Shown: in pieces, positions 1-11,490 of the stretch
Position numbering within the stretch: the stretch's first letter is position 1
Layout: each line of letters opens with the position of its first letter
Assembly (NCBI GenBank): GCA_958496175.1
Contig: OY292276.1
Location: forward strand, 22,276,001 to 22,340,000
DNA: 64,000 bases
Source of the DNA: Sisyra terminalis
Lineage: Eukaryota > Arthropoda > Insecta > Neuroptera > Sisyridae
Reading direction: 5' to 3'
Notes under the pieces: generated by a model
What the model was told of the DNA's origin: nothing
Databases searched by the model: none
Seen by the model: only the letters and a program-made list of their open reading frames with translations
Translations under genes and position numbers: made by a program

Positions 1-1529
1 ATAACAAGCGAGGAAATTCCTCGTTATTTCGCCAAATTTTTCATATATTTCATCGAAATAATTTTTCTTCGATTACGTCATAATTAAGATGATGCCACTG
101 TTGCTGCTGCTAAAACTCATTAATCTTAATGTGGAACAGCACAGTTATTGTATGTACTGTTAATTTATTATAAAAGCGATCCGAACAGATGCTCATTTGA
201 AAATTAGATAATATCAAAATGATACTCAATCACTTATAAGATTATACCTCTTAAAACTCCAAAATTTGAACTAACTGACACTTTTGTGTAATTCAAAGAG
301 ATCTTTTAGACATAATTAAGAATAATTAAACAAAAATTCTCATATTTTCTGAGAGTTTGTAAGCTTGTTTCTTAGTTAGGATTTGTCAGACAAGACAACG
401 TCAGAAGGAAGTGTCAGAGGTATATAATACCTATGTAAATTGTAACATCACTAACGGTCAATGTGAACCAAACGGATATAGGAAATTGTGAGAAATATCA
501 AAAGCTTTCAAAAATACAAACAGCCGGAATTTGGACAGAATATTTGATGTAACGGGAAGTAATTGAATTATATTACATTACGTATTACAAAATTATGGTG
601 CGTCTATTAATTATTCAAATGTTGAAGACAATGCACAGGGATGTGGCGCCCAAAGGAAAATCGGCAAAAAAATGGGAATGTCCCGTTCATTATTTCGTTA
701 TACTAAATGATTTATTTAACTTAAGGTTTCTGCCCACCATTGTTACATAAATAAAAATAAAACATTCAAATCAATTTTCGAACGTAGGATGGACAGTTTA
801 CGTTATGCCTTCATATATTTTATAGTTATTTTGACATTAAATTAAATTTCCAATTTTGTTCCTTTGATTGCTTATTTCTATTAATTTTTTAGGACATAAT
901 CAATAATTGATAGACTAAAAATTTATTAATCTTAAAATCACCATATTGACTTCAAAATGGAAGTTAAATAACAAAAAGAAATGTTTTACTATTTTATAAC
1001 ATTCAATTATTCAACAATTGCATTTTTTGTTAAACGAAATTGTTTATTTCTGGCATTTTGTGATATATCCACTTGATTCTTGTTGAAAACATAAAAATTT
1101 ATTAGTATTCACCAAAAACAAATAAATAAAATAAGAGTTACTAAGCACTTAGCACTTAAAAAACGTACAATACAAAAATATTTTTACAGTTGATTTGGTG
1201 AGAGATGTACTGTACATAAACTATCTAAGCTAAGCAGTGTTCGTAAATCCTGATCTAGGATCGAACTGATTTGGGTTATGATAGTTGTAATTGATGGTTA
1301 TGTAAGGGAAAAATGAACTTAAACACTTTAAAAAAACAAATATTGTTTCTGTATTTCGTTTAATAAGATAATATGTTTTGTTCTTTTGTGTTTATATGTT
1401 TTTGTAAACGTCATCGAGGGTATAAGCACTGATATCTCTAATCAATTGACTAGAACTATTTTTGCAATTTATAAAGAACTATTAATTTCCCATGAATAAT
1501 CAATGCTTAACATTAATACAACCGATAAA
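1..1529. other. No gene seen
   Basis: AT-rich sequence without ORFs, clear repeats or RNA genes. Confidence 0.5.
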
Positions 1530-1755
1530 TATCTTCCCGTGGAATATCCACAGCATACGTTCACAGCCCAACACTGGCACAATTGACAATTGATAAAAAT
1601 TGGCAACACGAAACGAAATCAAACCGATAGTTGAAACCATAGCAACAATCACTTAGTTCAAATTTGAAATAATGAATATATTTTATTCATACATATACGT
1701 TTACAATCTTTGTTCTCTATTTTACCGATATACGTTTTCCTATTATTATAATGAT
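1530..1755 (+). repeat. Dispersed repeat family A, copy 1
   Basis: This stretch aligns with 8570-8805 and 9240-9445 in the same orientation. Shared landmarks, with small changes, are the words TTCACAGCCCAACACTG, CTGGCAAATG-TAAAAATTG, GTTGAAACCATAGCAA, AGTTCAAATTTGA, and an ending like ATACGTTTTCCTATTATTA. It has no coding capacity and I do not recognise the family. Confidence 0.75.
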
Positions 1756-1789
1756 TTATGTGTTAAAACTAGGATTTATTGATCTAGTG

Positions 1790-2400
1790 GTCATGTCTTT
1801 AGTTCTTGCTGTAGATCGTATGGATCATAGATCATAGATCCTTTATTTTGTAGTTTCCCAGCGTTTTTAATAATTTGATACTTCGTTTTGCTTACTAAAC
1901 TTTAGACAGCACATGCGTATGTTATTAAAAGTCCGAGCTTTGTTATATATATTGTAATTTTTCTGTTAATAGAAAATTTGGATTGTCTGTTTAGAAATGG
2001 GATACAAGATATTAATTGCTTTTAGTTACATTTATATATCCAGCAAAGTTAAATCTGGAATTCAGTTGTATCTCCAAGTATTTTACAGTTTTTACCCATT
2101 ATATATGTTTCCTATCTACTATTACTTTCTTAAGCTTATTGGTTCTTCTTTTGTGAACAAGATAGCTTAAGTTTTACAATCATTAGCTTTGATTTTTCAT
2201 TCATTAAAAAAAGTAGGTATTATTTATTCGGTTGGTCACATTATTAGATCTCCAGAAGAATGTATGAGTCGCTGTCATCAGCAAAAAGGGAGAACTGAGT
2301 ATTGGGTATCCGTCGGATGTCTTTAACGTATAAAATAATAGGAAATGTCCCAAAATTGATCATTAAGGGGCTACGACTATAATTAATCTGCTTTCGGAAA
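1790..2400 (-). pseudogene. Jockey-type non-LTR retrotransposon relic (reverse transcriptase, C-terminal half)
   Basis: Minus-strand reading recovers pieces of a LINE reverse transcriptase in several frames. The piece FPIILYVKDIRRIPNTQFS runs into LFADDSDSYILL, which carries the catalytic FADD box (about 2245-2330). Further pieces are KCKILGDTTEF, then LNRQSKFSINRKITIY and LLITYACAV, which match the Jockey-clade region after the palm (YLGV, NRKSKLS, LTYACPVW; family knowledge). Stops and frameshifts separate the pieces, so it is dead. The N-terminal half and endonuclease are not seen. Borders are approximate. Confidence 0.75.
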
Positions 2401-5400
2401 ATTCATTCTTTATTGGTGAAAATTGAGGTTTATTGAGAAGGTATCATATTATTCTTATAATGTACAATAGGAATTCCGTCTTTTTTTCATTTTTTTATTA
2501 TTTTCTAGTGTCATAGAGAAGTGGTTTTTAACTGTATTGTAGGTACTGACCCCCACCAATTTCATATGCATTCATTAAATCCTTCTTTATTGAAAAAATA
2601 AATTATAATTTATTAAAAATATAAATAAAGGTATATATTTATGTTATGGTCATATGAGTCGAGAGTGTGTTTTGATCATCCCCGAACATTTAGGTTCGAT
2701 TGCACTAAAGTTAAGAATCACTGCCATTTAGTGTCAAAAGTCTTAAATGTGTTCAGGAGAGCCATTTCCGTAAAATTATGTAACATCCAATGATCTATAG
2801 TCAATATCTATAATACTAATGCATTAAATATGAATATTTATCTTTGGATCAAAACGACCAGCGCTTATATAGTTTAAAGCTCCTTTCGTATAATTTAATT
2901 AATGAAATGCCAAACATTTTTAAGTACTGCATCTTTTTTGAGACTTAAAATGAGCCTTGTATTTATATCCTACCCTCAAACAATATAAGCAATAGCCAAG
3001 AATATATAACAATTCTTTGAAATTCGGTGGAAAATCTACTTTTTTGTTTCCACTAAAACAAACTAAAAGAAAGGAAAAGAAAAACTAGAAGATATGAGTC
3101 TATTTCGTAGTGAAAGAGTAATGAGTGACTCATGGTGTTTCTCATATTTGACTATTTAATATAAATAAAGCTTGGTCACATACTTTAGCTTTAAGCTAAA
3201 TGAAAAACAACTAGGCAGCAAACCGCAAAAAAGCAAAAATGTTTTGCAAGAATTACAAATTAAACTTTTTTCTCTGATCAAATCAAAACTTAATCACAAA
3301 AATTAACAATACGATGAATCCATAATTAAATTTGAGATATCTACCCCCTGCTCATATTACTTTTCAATTCCGGTGCTTTTTGCTCACTTTGCTCATCAAA
3401 CTAAGCTTTTACTAAACAGAGCAATCTTGTTTCAGTTTAAAGTATTCTACTTACAATATTTCTTTTCATTCATAATCATTTACAAAATGATTTCCTCATA
3501 TGACTCATGATTCCCCAAGTTCATCATATTAACAAATAACGATTATATTATAAGTATGCCAATTATATATTTTCCATAGAATATTTTCTCTTTAATTTGA
3601 GCGTTACTTATAAGATATCTTTGACACAGCAATAAAAAAAAACTAATAAATTTTAACAAACGTTTTTCATCGTGAAAATAAAAGTCACGCATGACAATAA
3701 ACTTGTTTGGGTAATAAAAAGAAACACTTCTAAATCTGTCGATTTTTAAAAATAAAGATTTACTTATAAAGAAATTTTTGGAAATTATTTTTTACAATAA
3801 ATTAATAAATTTGTAGTTATTCTAACGAGAATGTGTATATTCTTAAGAGAAAAAAACTTTTTCTTATTTAATTTCTTTCAAAGCAGCAATTTTTCGTTAT
3901 AAGACAATTTTATATATAAATCATATTCCAAATTTTAATTAAAATTCAACGAAAGATTTGATTTTGCTGTTAAAAATGATTTTTGGATTTTAGGTTTTCA
4001 TAGGATTTTTTCATTAGGATTTCATAGTTTACCATACTCTTTCCTACACTGATTTTCATTATCTCTTATTTTTATTTGTACGTATTAATTTAATCGTATT
4101 TTAAGTATATATATGCATTTTAAGTAATAATATCTAATTAAGTTAATGCATCTGTGTATTATAAGAAATAACGGTCAAATTAACATTTTAAAAACTAAAA
4201 ATGATAAACAGCAAAAACGAATTTCAATTTCAGAAAAAAATCTAATTTTTTTTGAATACTTAGAATAAACACTACACGTTTTAAGCATAACATAATGCAA
4301 AACAATGCCTAAGTTTTTTTTCAGTTAAAATTTCAACCCTACTCATTGAAACATGAAATTAGTTGGTACCTAAACTTCTATACTTTATAAAAATTATCAA
4401 CACTTGGCCCGTTTGGTTTCAATTATCTTATTTGTACTACGTTCTTAACTACTACGTTCATTGCAAGGAAATGTCTACGGTACATATCCTCTGCAATATG
4501 TACGAATATCTCTAAGAAAGGATTTTCAGGAAAGTTTTTTTTTCATAATTATCAATAAAATTTAATGTTCTAAAAGTTTAATATATAATGTTAAATGCAA
4601 AAACCGATGACCAGTTATTTAATACGAGTAGAATGTTTTTAAATGAATACAAAACACAAAAAACATCAGATTCAAAGAAATCATAAAAATAATAGAGAAA
4701 TATTAAGGATTTTTTTAAATATCTTTCCGGGGTCGATTTGTCATGCTTATAGCCTTAGGTTCGTTTTTATTTAGATTAGAAACATTTTTTTTTCGCAAAA
4801 ATCCCAATTGACAATTGAGTCACAACCTACTTGAATAAAAGAATTATTATCTTGATCATTTAAGCCTTACTTAAATTAGCACTTGGATCCCATTTTGGCT
4901 TTCATTCAAATAAAATCAATTAAATTCGAACAAATAAAGTATGAATGAGTAAGCTATACACTAATATCGGGTGGACAGCACACCTATGTAAATGCACGTG
5001 GCTATTAGCCAATGGGAATGCAAGATTTAAAGATGTTTATTTGTTTTCCTTATTGAAAATTTGAAAACTTAACTAAGCCACTCTTAGAGTCAATGCTACC
5101 AATGCCATATACATATATACGAATGCGTATACGCATACGCACATTTTTTGCATGAGGATTGGTAGAAAAAGGTTTTAATTTTGGTCAAAACTAACAAAAT
5201 AAAGTTTATTTATCTTATAAAGTTGATAATAACTTGGCTCGTTTTTTTTATCGACACAAAATATTAGTCTTTCATTATTCCTGTCTTTTATAAAATAAGT
5301 AGTCCATTTGAGGAGAATTTTTCTTAATTTTGATATTTTTAAATTTTAATTTTCCAAGAAACTGTACAGTTTCAAATTAAATGCGAACTAAATAAATCTT

Positions 5401-6450
5401 CTGTCAAAAATCAATTATCTTAGAAACTGTTGATTTTGTGTTACGACAGATGGTTGAATGTACATGCGTATCTAAGGCTTTAACATATAGGTAATAGAAA
5501 GTATAGACATACTGTTTATTTCAGTTCATTTGTGAAGTACCCAGAAAATATTTGATATACAATTTTCATCAAGGAACTCCAAAATTGAACTGTGTATGCA
5601 ACATTGTAGTAAATGCAAACCAAAATGAAAAGCTTCTTCATCAAGAAAACAGATGGAACGGGCTGACAATATTGCTATATTAAATAACGACATAAACTCA
5701 AAAGTTTTTTGTCAAATTGTTGAAGGCATTTTCTAAAGAGATTACAAATAACAGTAGCTTAGAAGCAGTATAAGAATGGAAAGGTTTTGACCCCTTTATA
5801 ATAGGCGATTGTGCAAGTTACATAAATGATCGGTTACGGTTTATTAGGACTACAATTACAATTCAAGTTCTCTATGAATATCTTCTTACTATTGTAAGTA
5901 TTATAAACATATGACGTTCAATCTTGAAAACTAAGTTTAAAGCAAAATTACAGAAAGTAAGTCATAATTAAAATGATTGAATTGGGTGAAAACGACAATT
6001 AATTTTAGTACAAGAATTTTCTTTTAATTTATTCTTTTTTTTTTTTTAATTGTTGGTAAAGTGGAAATTGCTAGTTGGAATTTTAAAAGCTATACCAATT
6101 ACTGCATTTTATCGTTTTGATGGGAATTTGAATTTAAGAATGTTTTAATTTTAAGTGACTTTTCCATATTTAGAGCAGAAATTCCGGAAGTAGTAGAAAA
6201 AATGTTAATGAATCTGCGATTAGTGTAGCTAATTCCATGTGTTGTTTAAATTAAAATAAATTGAGTTTGTCGAAAAATAAAGAAAAATCTTTATTTATTG
6301 AATCAAAACGTAATCGATGCGATGAGATTCCAGGTCAAATCCTTGACTTTACACGATACACAATTATAATTATAACAACGTCAACAGAAAAGTGGAAGCA
6401 CGAAGAACAGACGTGACCCAGAATCGCCAACACGCGCATTCATTGAATAA
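2401..6450. other. No gene seen
   Basis: AT-rich sequence. Apart from the palindrome at 5123 I see no repeat, ORF or RNA gene. Confidence 0.5.
5123..5136. repeat. 14-bp perfect palindrome
   Basis: ATGCGTATACGCAT reads the same on both strands and sits in a short run of alternating purine-pyrimidine steps (acatatatacgaatgcgtat). It could be a chance low-complexity feature. Confidence 0.6.
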
Positions 6451-6561
6451 TTATTATATTAAAATAATTGATAGTTGTTTCCGCCTTCTATCATCTGGCA
6501 CACAAGAAGCAATCCAATAAATTCTCTATGGTAATAATAAAAGAAAATCAATTCATACCTT

Positions 6562-6903
6562 TTGTGTTTTGAATTTAGTGGTTTTTTGGTGAAAAAGCTC
6601 TTCGAACGCACACACAACACGCACGCACGGATTATTGCCCGTGTCTTCTTAGTAAGACGTAACAATGATCCTATTAGTGCAGATATTGATGATGAAGAGA
6701 CAGAAATGTGGCATCACGCTCCATCAACCACAACCACCAAACCAATTACTTCAAACAAGAGAATTTACGGAGCAATAATAAATATTCCGGTATTGATTTA
6801 TTATTTTCAACTAGGCGCACGTGTTTGTGATAAAAATCGCCGAATTGACGTAAAAAGCTTCCTTGGCTCACTTTGTCTAAAGTTAGTTGTACAAGAAAAC
6901 TAA
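6562..6903 (+). CDS. Weak exon candidate upstream of the CpG-rich patch
   Basis: A 113-codon open frame contains one protein-like stretch (SADIDDEETEMWHHAPSTTT, about residues 39-58) preceded by a usable acceptor (TTAGTGCAG near 6681). The rest of the frame looks random, the start lacks support and no family is recognisable. It is listed because it adjoins the GC-rich patch at 7.0-7.7 kb. Most likely it is non-coding. Confidence 0.12.
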   Translation: MCFEFSGFLVKKLFERTHNTHARIIARVFLVRRNNDPISADIDDEETEMWHHAPSTTTTKPITSNKRIYGAIINIPVLIYYFQLGARVCDKNRRIDVKSFLGSLCLKLVVQEN

Positions 6904-6989
6904 ACATAAACAACAATGACAACAATGTAAACCACACTCTTTTATATTAAAGGAAAAAGAACGATTTGTCAAAGAATCAATTATACGGT

Positions 6990-7720
6990 GTCTTTGGCGG
7001 GTTTGATCATTCATTCGTGTTCATTCACAAAAATGTGTAGTCATTAACGACGCCGACGATTGACCGTAATTTGAATGCCAAATGATGAATGACAAACGAA
7101 ACGGAAACGCATTTGCATCACGTGGAATTCGAAGCGTTCGGAAAGCACGAATTGCTTACGCACATTTTTCGCACTGTCGAAAAGCTACGCACTGGGTGAG
7201 AAAAAACCGTCGAAGCACGTTGCGAATCTGTCGTGGAATGATGTAACGCAAATGTAACGACGTGTGATTCAAAAGTGAAGGAATGCAGGGAATTGTTGTC
7301 GACGATAACTCTCCGTCCGTTTCTTCGGCTAAGTGTGTACCTGGTTTCGTAGAGTTGTGCTTTGTTGATGATCGACTAAATCACGACGGCCGCAACGAAA
7401 TGGCTATGGAGATCGCCGGCTCCGGCAGGTGTAATTGGGTGGGGCAGGTGGCGGCGGTGCGGCAAGGGGCCGCCACTACCACCAGACGGAAAAGGGCAAC
7501 GACTTTGCCGCCGCCGCCACAGCAGCACCAGCAGCAGCACTGCTTCGAACAATCGTCATCTACAACTTCTTAGCCCATTTACCCGATGTCTTCTTCAACG
7601 ATCCCAAAGATATCTCTCGAAGACACCAACGAATTAGAAGCACGAAAAATGAATCCCATCAATCATCGACCGACTCCACATCACAACCAACAAATCTCAC
7701 AAGCCTCTCAAATTAATTTC
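6990..7720 (+). promoter_or_regulatory. GC/CpG-rich patch: candidate promoter and first exon
   Basis: In a window that is otherwise strongly AT-rich, this stretch has frequent CG dinucleotides (for example around 7030-7290 and 7380-7520) and GC-rich triplet runs. Such patches in insect genomes often mark 5' UTRs or first exons. A TATA-like run (TTTATATTAAAG) lies at about 6940. Two overlapping open frames lie inside. No promoter element is decisive and I see no downstream exons on the plus strand. Confidence 0.4.
7283..7573 (+). CDS. Open frame in CpG-rich patch, unknown product
   Basis: This is a 96-codon frame from ATG to TAG. It starts MQGIVVDDNSPSVSSAKCVP and ends in a low-complexity part with PPPPQQHQQQH and SSSTTS. 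A GT donor (GGCAG|GTGTAA) lies at 7428, so a real exon could stop there after about 48 codons. A competing frame over the same GC-rich stretch (7435-7716) gives an alanine-rich peptide. Codon use cannot separate the two. I recognise no domain. A 5' UTR or a short first exon is as likely as a coding gene. Confidence 0.25.
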   Translation: MQGIVVDDNSPSVSSAKCVPGFVELCFVDDRLNHDGRNEMAMEIAGSGRCNWVGQVAAVRQGAATTTRRKRATTLPPPPQQHQQQHCFEQSSSTTS

Positions 7721-8423
7721 CTTCAATCCGAAAGATCAATATCCATCCTAGATTTAACGGTATTTTTTCTCAAGCACCTAAGAGGATCGCGACCAATACC
7801 ACTTATCAAGGAGTTTTTCAAATATAGAGAACTGAATTATCTGTTTGATATTCCATTAATACTTTTTAGATCCGCATGTTTTACATTAGCTTTTAAAAGC
7901 AATTAACCTCCTCTCTGTTCAAATAATCGCAATTGCGGTGCGGCCTTTTTCAAATCCGAACAATCCATTAAATAGAAACTTTTCTCGCCATTCATTGATA
8001 ATATTTTTGCGTAATTTTAAGTCTGAGACCCTTTTCTCTTCCATTATCGTAACGGTAAAGGTCAAGAGTCTTGTCTTTCAAATGATCTGAGACAAGAATA
8101 AAATGCCTATGTCATTTTTGAAGTTATACTTCTGCACCGGCGTTTTGAAAAAAAAAATAATCACAATGAATTGTTAAAAAAAGGACGCTTTAAGGTAACA
8201 GTATGAAGTTGCTCGCAAACGATTAACGAGAAAGAACGGTTCTAGCCGGCGAAAACTGGCCGATTTTTGGAAGTGATATGCATAGTAGTAAGACAACTAA
8301 AACTCTCTATCACATCGATCAAGTTAAGCCAGCGTCCGCATATATTTTTCGGTTAGCGGAAATGAAGTCGATCATCCTGAACAATCCCGAATCAAATGCG
8401 AAGTTATAGCTAACAAACTGTCA

Positions 8424-8469
8424 AGAAATACATACACTGTCATATACACTTGGCAGTGTATGTATTTCT
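8424..8469. repeat. Perfect 16-bp hairpin with 14-nt loop
   Basis: The arm AGAAATACATACACTG (8424-8439) is exactly complementary to CAGTGTATGTATTTCT (8454-8469). Pairing does not extend beyond 16 bp, so it is short for a microRNA precursor. It may be the end of a small palindromic element. Confidence 0.7.
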
Positions 8470-8569
8470 TCTTTAGAACGATTAAAACCTTAAGAACATG
8501 AAGAAGATCGTTGAACTAAATATTTTCGAATTTTACAGTCAAAACCCTGTCCATATTAATCCATATCTA

Positions 8570-8805
8570 GTAATTTCCCGTAAAATATTCCTGCCCAGTA
8601 CTTACACACTGGCAAATGGTAAAAATTGCCCAATTGATTGAATGAAATCAAAATGACTGTTGAAACCATAGCAATAATCATTCAGTTCAAATTTGAAACA
8701 ATGATTGTATTTCACTCACACATGTGTTGACAATATTTATCTATCTTTGCCGAAATATATGCGTATATATTACTTACGTTTGCCTATTATTATTGTAATG
8801 AGAAT
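8570..8805 (+). repeat. Dispersed repeat family A, copy 2
   Basis: This copy shares with copy 1 the stretch GTTGAAACCATAGCAA, then TCA-TTAGTTCAAATTTGAAA and the closing TTTGCCTATTATTATTGTAATG. It has several small indels relative to the other copies. Confidence 0.75.
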
Positions 8806-9239
8806 TAAAATTCATTAAAAAGAAATATATTTTTTTGAAGTTATTAGTGTAGTATTTAAAATAATATAATAAAAGTCGATTGATACATTGTATTACATTA
8901 TATTATTCTATATTTGAAATAAAAATCAGTTTCAATACATAGATATATATGGGTTAATATATATAGATATGCAATTACTATTGCATTAATATAATTTTTG
9001 GGACGTCGCTATTCAGGATTGTTTATACATATCTACACATGATATTTTATGTCAACAATCTGTTTCTATATGGTAAAGGCTTTTGATAAGTATTATTCAA
9101 ACATGTGACCCAATCTGTTAATTCGGTTAAATAGTTAATACATATAATATGTAATATGCATTTGTTTAAGTAACCAAATGTGTAAACATATAGTATATAT
9201 GTATAAATAGCCAATTTAATCTTTTATTTAAAACCCAGT

Positions 9240-9445
9240 TACATTCCGAGAAATATTCACAGCCCAACACTGACTCAACTGGCAAATGATTAAAATTTGC
9301 AATTGAATGAAATCGAAATGACAGTTGAAACTAATGACATTGTAGTTCAAATTTGAGCTAATAATTATTATATTTATATTCCTCTAACAAGGATGTATTT
9401 AAAACTTTATATTCTTTGTCACAACATATACGTTTTCTTATTATG
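9240..9445 (+). repeat. Dispersed repeat family A, copy 3
   Basis: This copy keeps TTCACAGCCCAACACTGAC, CAACTGGCAAATGATTAAAA and AGTTCAAATTTGAGC, and ends ATACGTTTTCTTATTATG. It lies only about 430 bp after copy 2, in the same direction. No coding potential is evident. Confidence 0.75.
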
Positions 9446-11329
9446 TATTTTGATATTAAAAATAATTTGTGTTTAAAATTGAATCATATTTTAGTAATCA
9501 CAAGTCTTATAACTGGTATCCCTTTTCAAACACTACCGGAAGAGGCAAAGACAGTGGATTACATTTTTTTAACTATACCAAAGAAGTATAACTTCTCACG
9601 CGCGTACATAAGTACACACACTGTTTTTTTTATTTTTAAATTTAATGGAGTTTCAGTTTCATGTAAATAGATATTTATAGAAATAAACGAGGAATTATGG
9701 CCGTTAGGTGAAGATAATGTGACAAGTACAACCAATTAAAGAATGCTTATGTTGAATAGAATGCCCTTTGACTCCTCATTGAAAAGGGCATTCACATTGT
9801 CGCTAAGTTTTCCGTTGAATCTTCTAGTCAAGTTTTCAGCATTCGACTAAATTTTTTTTCAATTTTAAATAAAAATATTAAGTTTTTGTGTGCCACAATT
9901 TTGTATGCAACAGGCAGACTGGATTGAAAGAATGGTGAAGAATCACAACAGCTTCAGACTACCCTAAATGGTCTTATCTAGAAGAAGTCTTGGCTCAGCG
10001 ACCCCGATCATTCTCAGAAACAACAGACAAGTGATGAGCGAGATACATCATCATCGACATTCAACAACCAATATTGATTTTGTAAGCTGATCATATCAGA
10101 AAAAATCACAATCTGCCGGAAAAATCGACAAGAATTATCACTAATTTTTCCAATCAATCCATTCCGATAAGAAACCAAACTTGTTAATATGGGAAATAGA
10201 ATTTTCGTCTAGGTTTCAACTTTGAATAGGCCTAGCTACGATACATGAAGAGATCATTGAACATTATCGATGACGTCGTCAAAGTAAAGTTGTTTGTCTC
10301 GAAGACGGAACGACAACAAACAGAGCAGTTAGTTTTATTATTACATACGACCATTTGGCAATAGAGCCACTAAAAGCTGACGAGAAGACATGATGAAGAA
10401 GACGAAGAAGAAGAAAAAGAAGAAGGTAATTGTCATCTTAGTTGAAATACAAGTAATGCACTAATGGGAATATAACGCCACGCTTACATAAGAATTTCAA
10501 TAATATGCAACAAAATGCACTTCAAGGAAACTATCATAAATAACTCGCCAGAACCATTATAGAAAATCTTCAAATCTAACAAATGAAACAATTAAAGTCC
10601 GTTAATACATAGTTTAAAATCTGATCGTTAATTATAAGTGCAAATTAAATATTTTTAGTTCATATATCCGGACGTGGAGTTGCACACATAATGCACCCCG
10701 GTGGAGCGTGAAATTTAAAATTACTTACACGATAAAAGGAGATAGATCGAAATGAAAAGTTAGCAATGAAACGGTTGCTAAACAAAGACCAAAAATGGCC
10801 GGCAAAAAACCAAATGACCGCGTTAATTCCTCGAGTTTATTATTTAAGCGCACGTAATAGCGAATTTATGATTATTTTTGAAAATAAATTATAAAAATTG
10901 ATTGAATTGACCCAATTGCCTGCAGTGTAGATATTATACAGTGTATTATGTATTGTTGAGAGGCAATATCTTCAGATCTTAAAATATAAACTCATAGTTT
11001 GATTTCCATAACTTTCTTGCTATTCTTTTCCATCATTAAACTAGAAAAAAAAATTTTTGCTCTTTTACTTCATTTCATTGACCATATCAAAAAAAAAGGA
11101 AAAAATTGCAAAGAAATATAATAAAATAAATAAAAAATCCGTTACAGTACAAACAAAGGGTTAAATTATTTAGAATTGTAAATTAAAGTAAAATTAATTT
11201 AAAGGTTTTCTTGCAAAGAGTTATTGTTTTACTCTAGAATTATTATAGAATTCCAATGTATAAAGTTTCTAGACTTCATGAGTTACAAACAGAAAAAGCT
11301 TTGAAAGTGCTTCAAAATATGGTGTTAAG
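9446..11329. other. No gene seen
   Basis: AT-rich sequence. One GAA-rich tract at 10381 is listed. GC content rises slightly near 9900-10430, without a usable ORF. Confidence 0.5.
10381..10427 (+). repeat. GAA-rich purine tract
   Basis: A run made mostly of GAA and AAG triplets with no pyrimidines apart from a few C and T bases. It would read as lysine-rich peptide and is followed by GTAATT, but I take it as a simple repeat. Confidence 0.5.
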
Positions 11330-11490
11330 TTGAAAAAAATGATAAAAGAATTACTATTGATGCGATGGCACTAAGGAAACGTAAATGAATTACTCACATT
11401 CTGAAAGGAAAAGGACTTTTATTGGATGTCGTAGAAGAAAAATCGAAGCAATCAAGAAAAACGGAGAAAGAATAGAAATCCTAAAGTTAA
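11330..11490 (+). pseudogene. LINE relic, C-terminal end of ORF2 (RTE/CR1-like)
   Basis: One frame reads LRKRK-stop-ITHILKGKGLLLDVVEE, followed by a basic stretch (KSKQSRKTEKE). Many arthropod LINE ORF2 proteins end with a block of the form WIGHILRxxxLLxxVxEG followed by a basic KRxRGR stretch (family knowledge). The tryptophan codon has become a stop. Only this block is recognisable, and borders are approximate. Confidence 0.5.

Noticed and set aside
1785..1840. tRNA-like word GATCTAGTGGTCATG resembling a box A
   Set aside because: It falls in the tail of the Jockey-type relic read on the other strand, and no box B follows.
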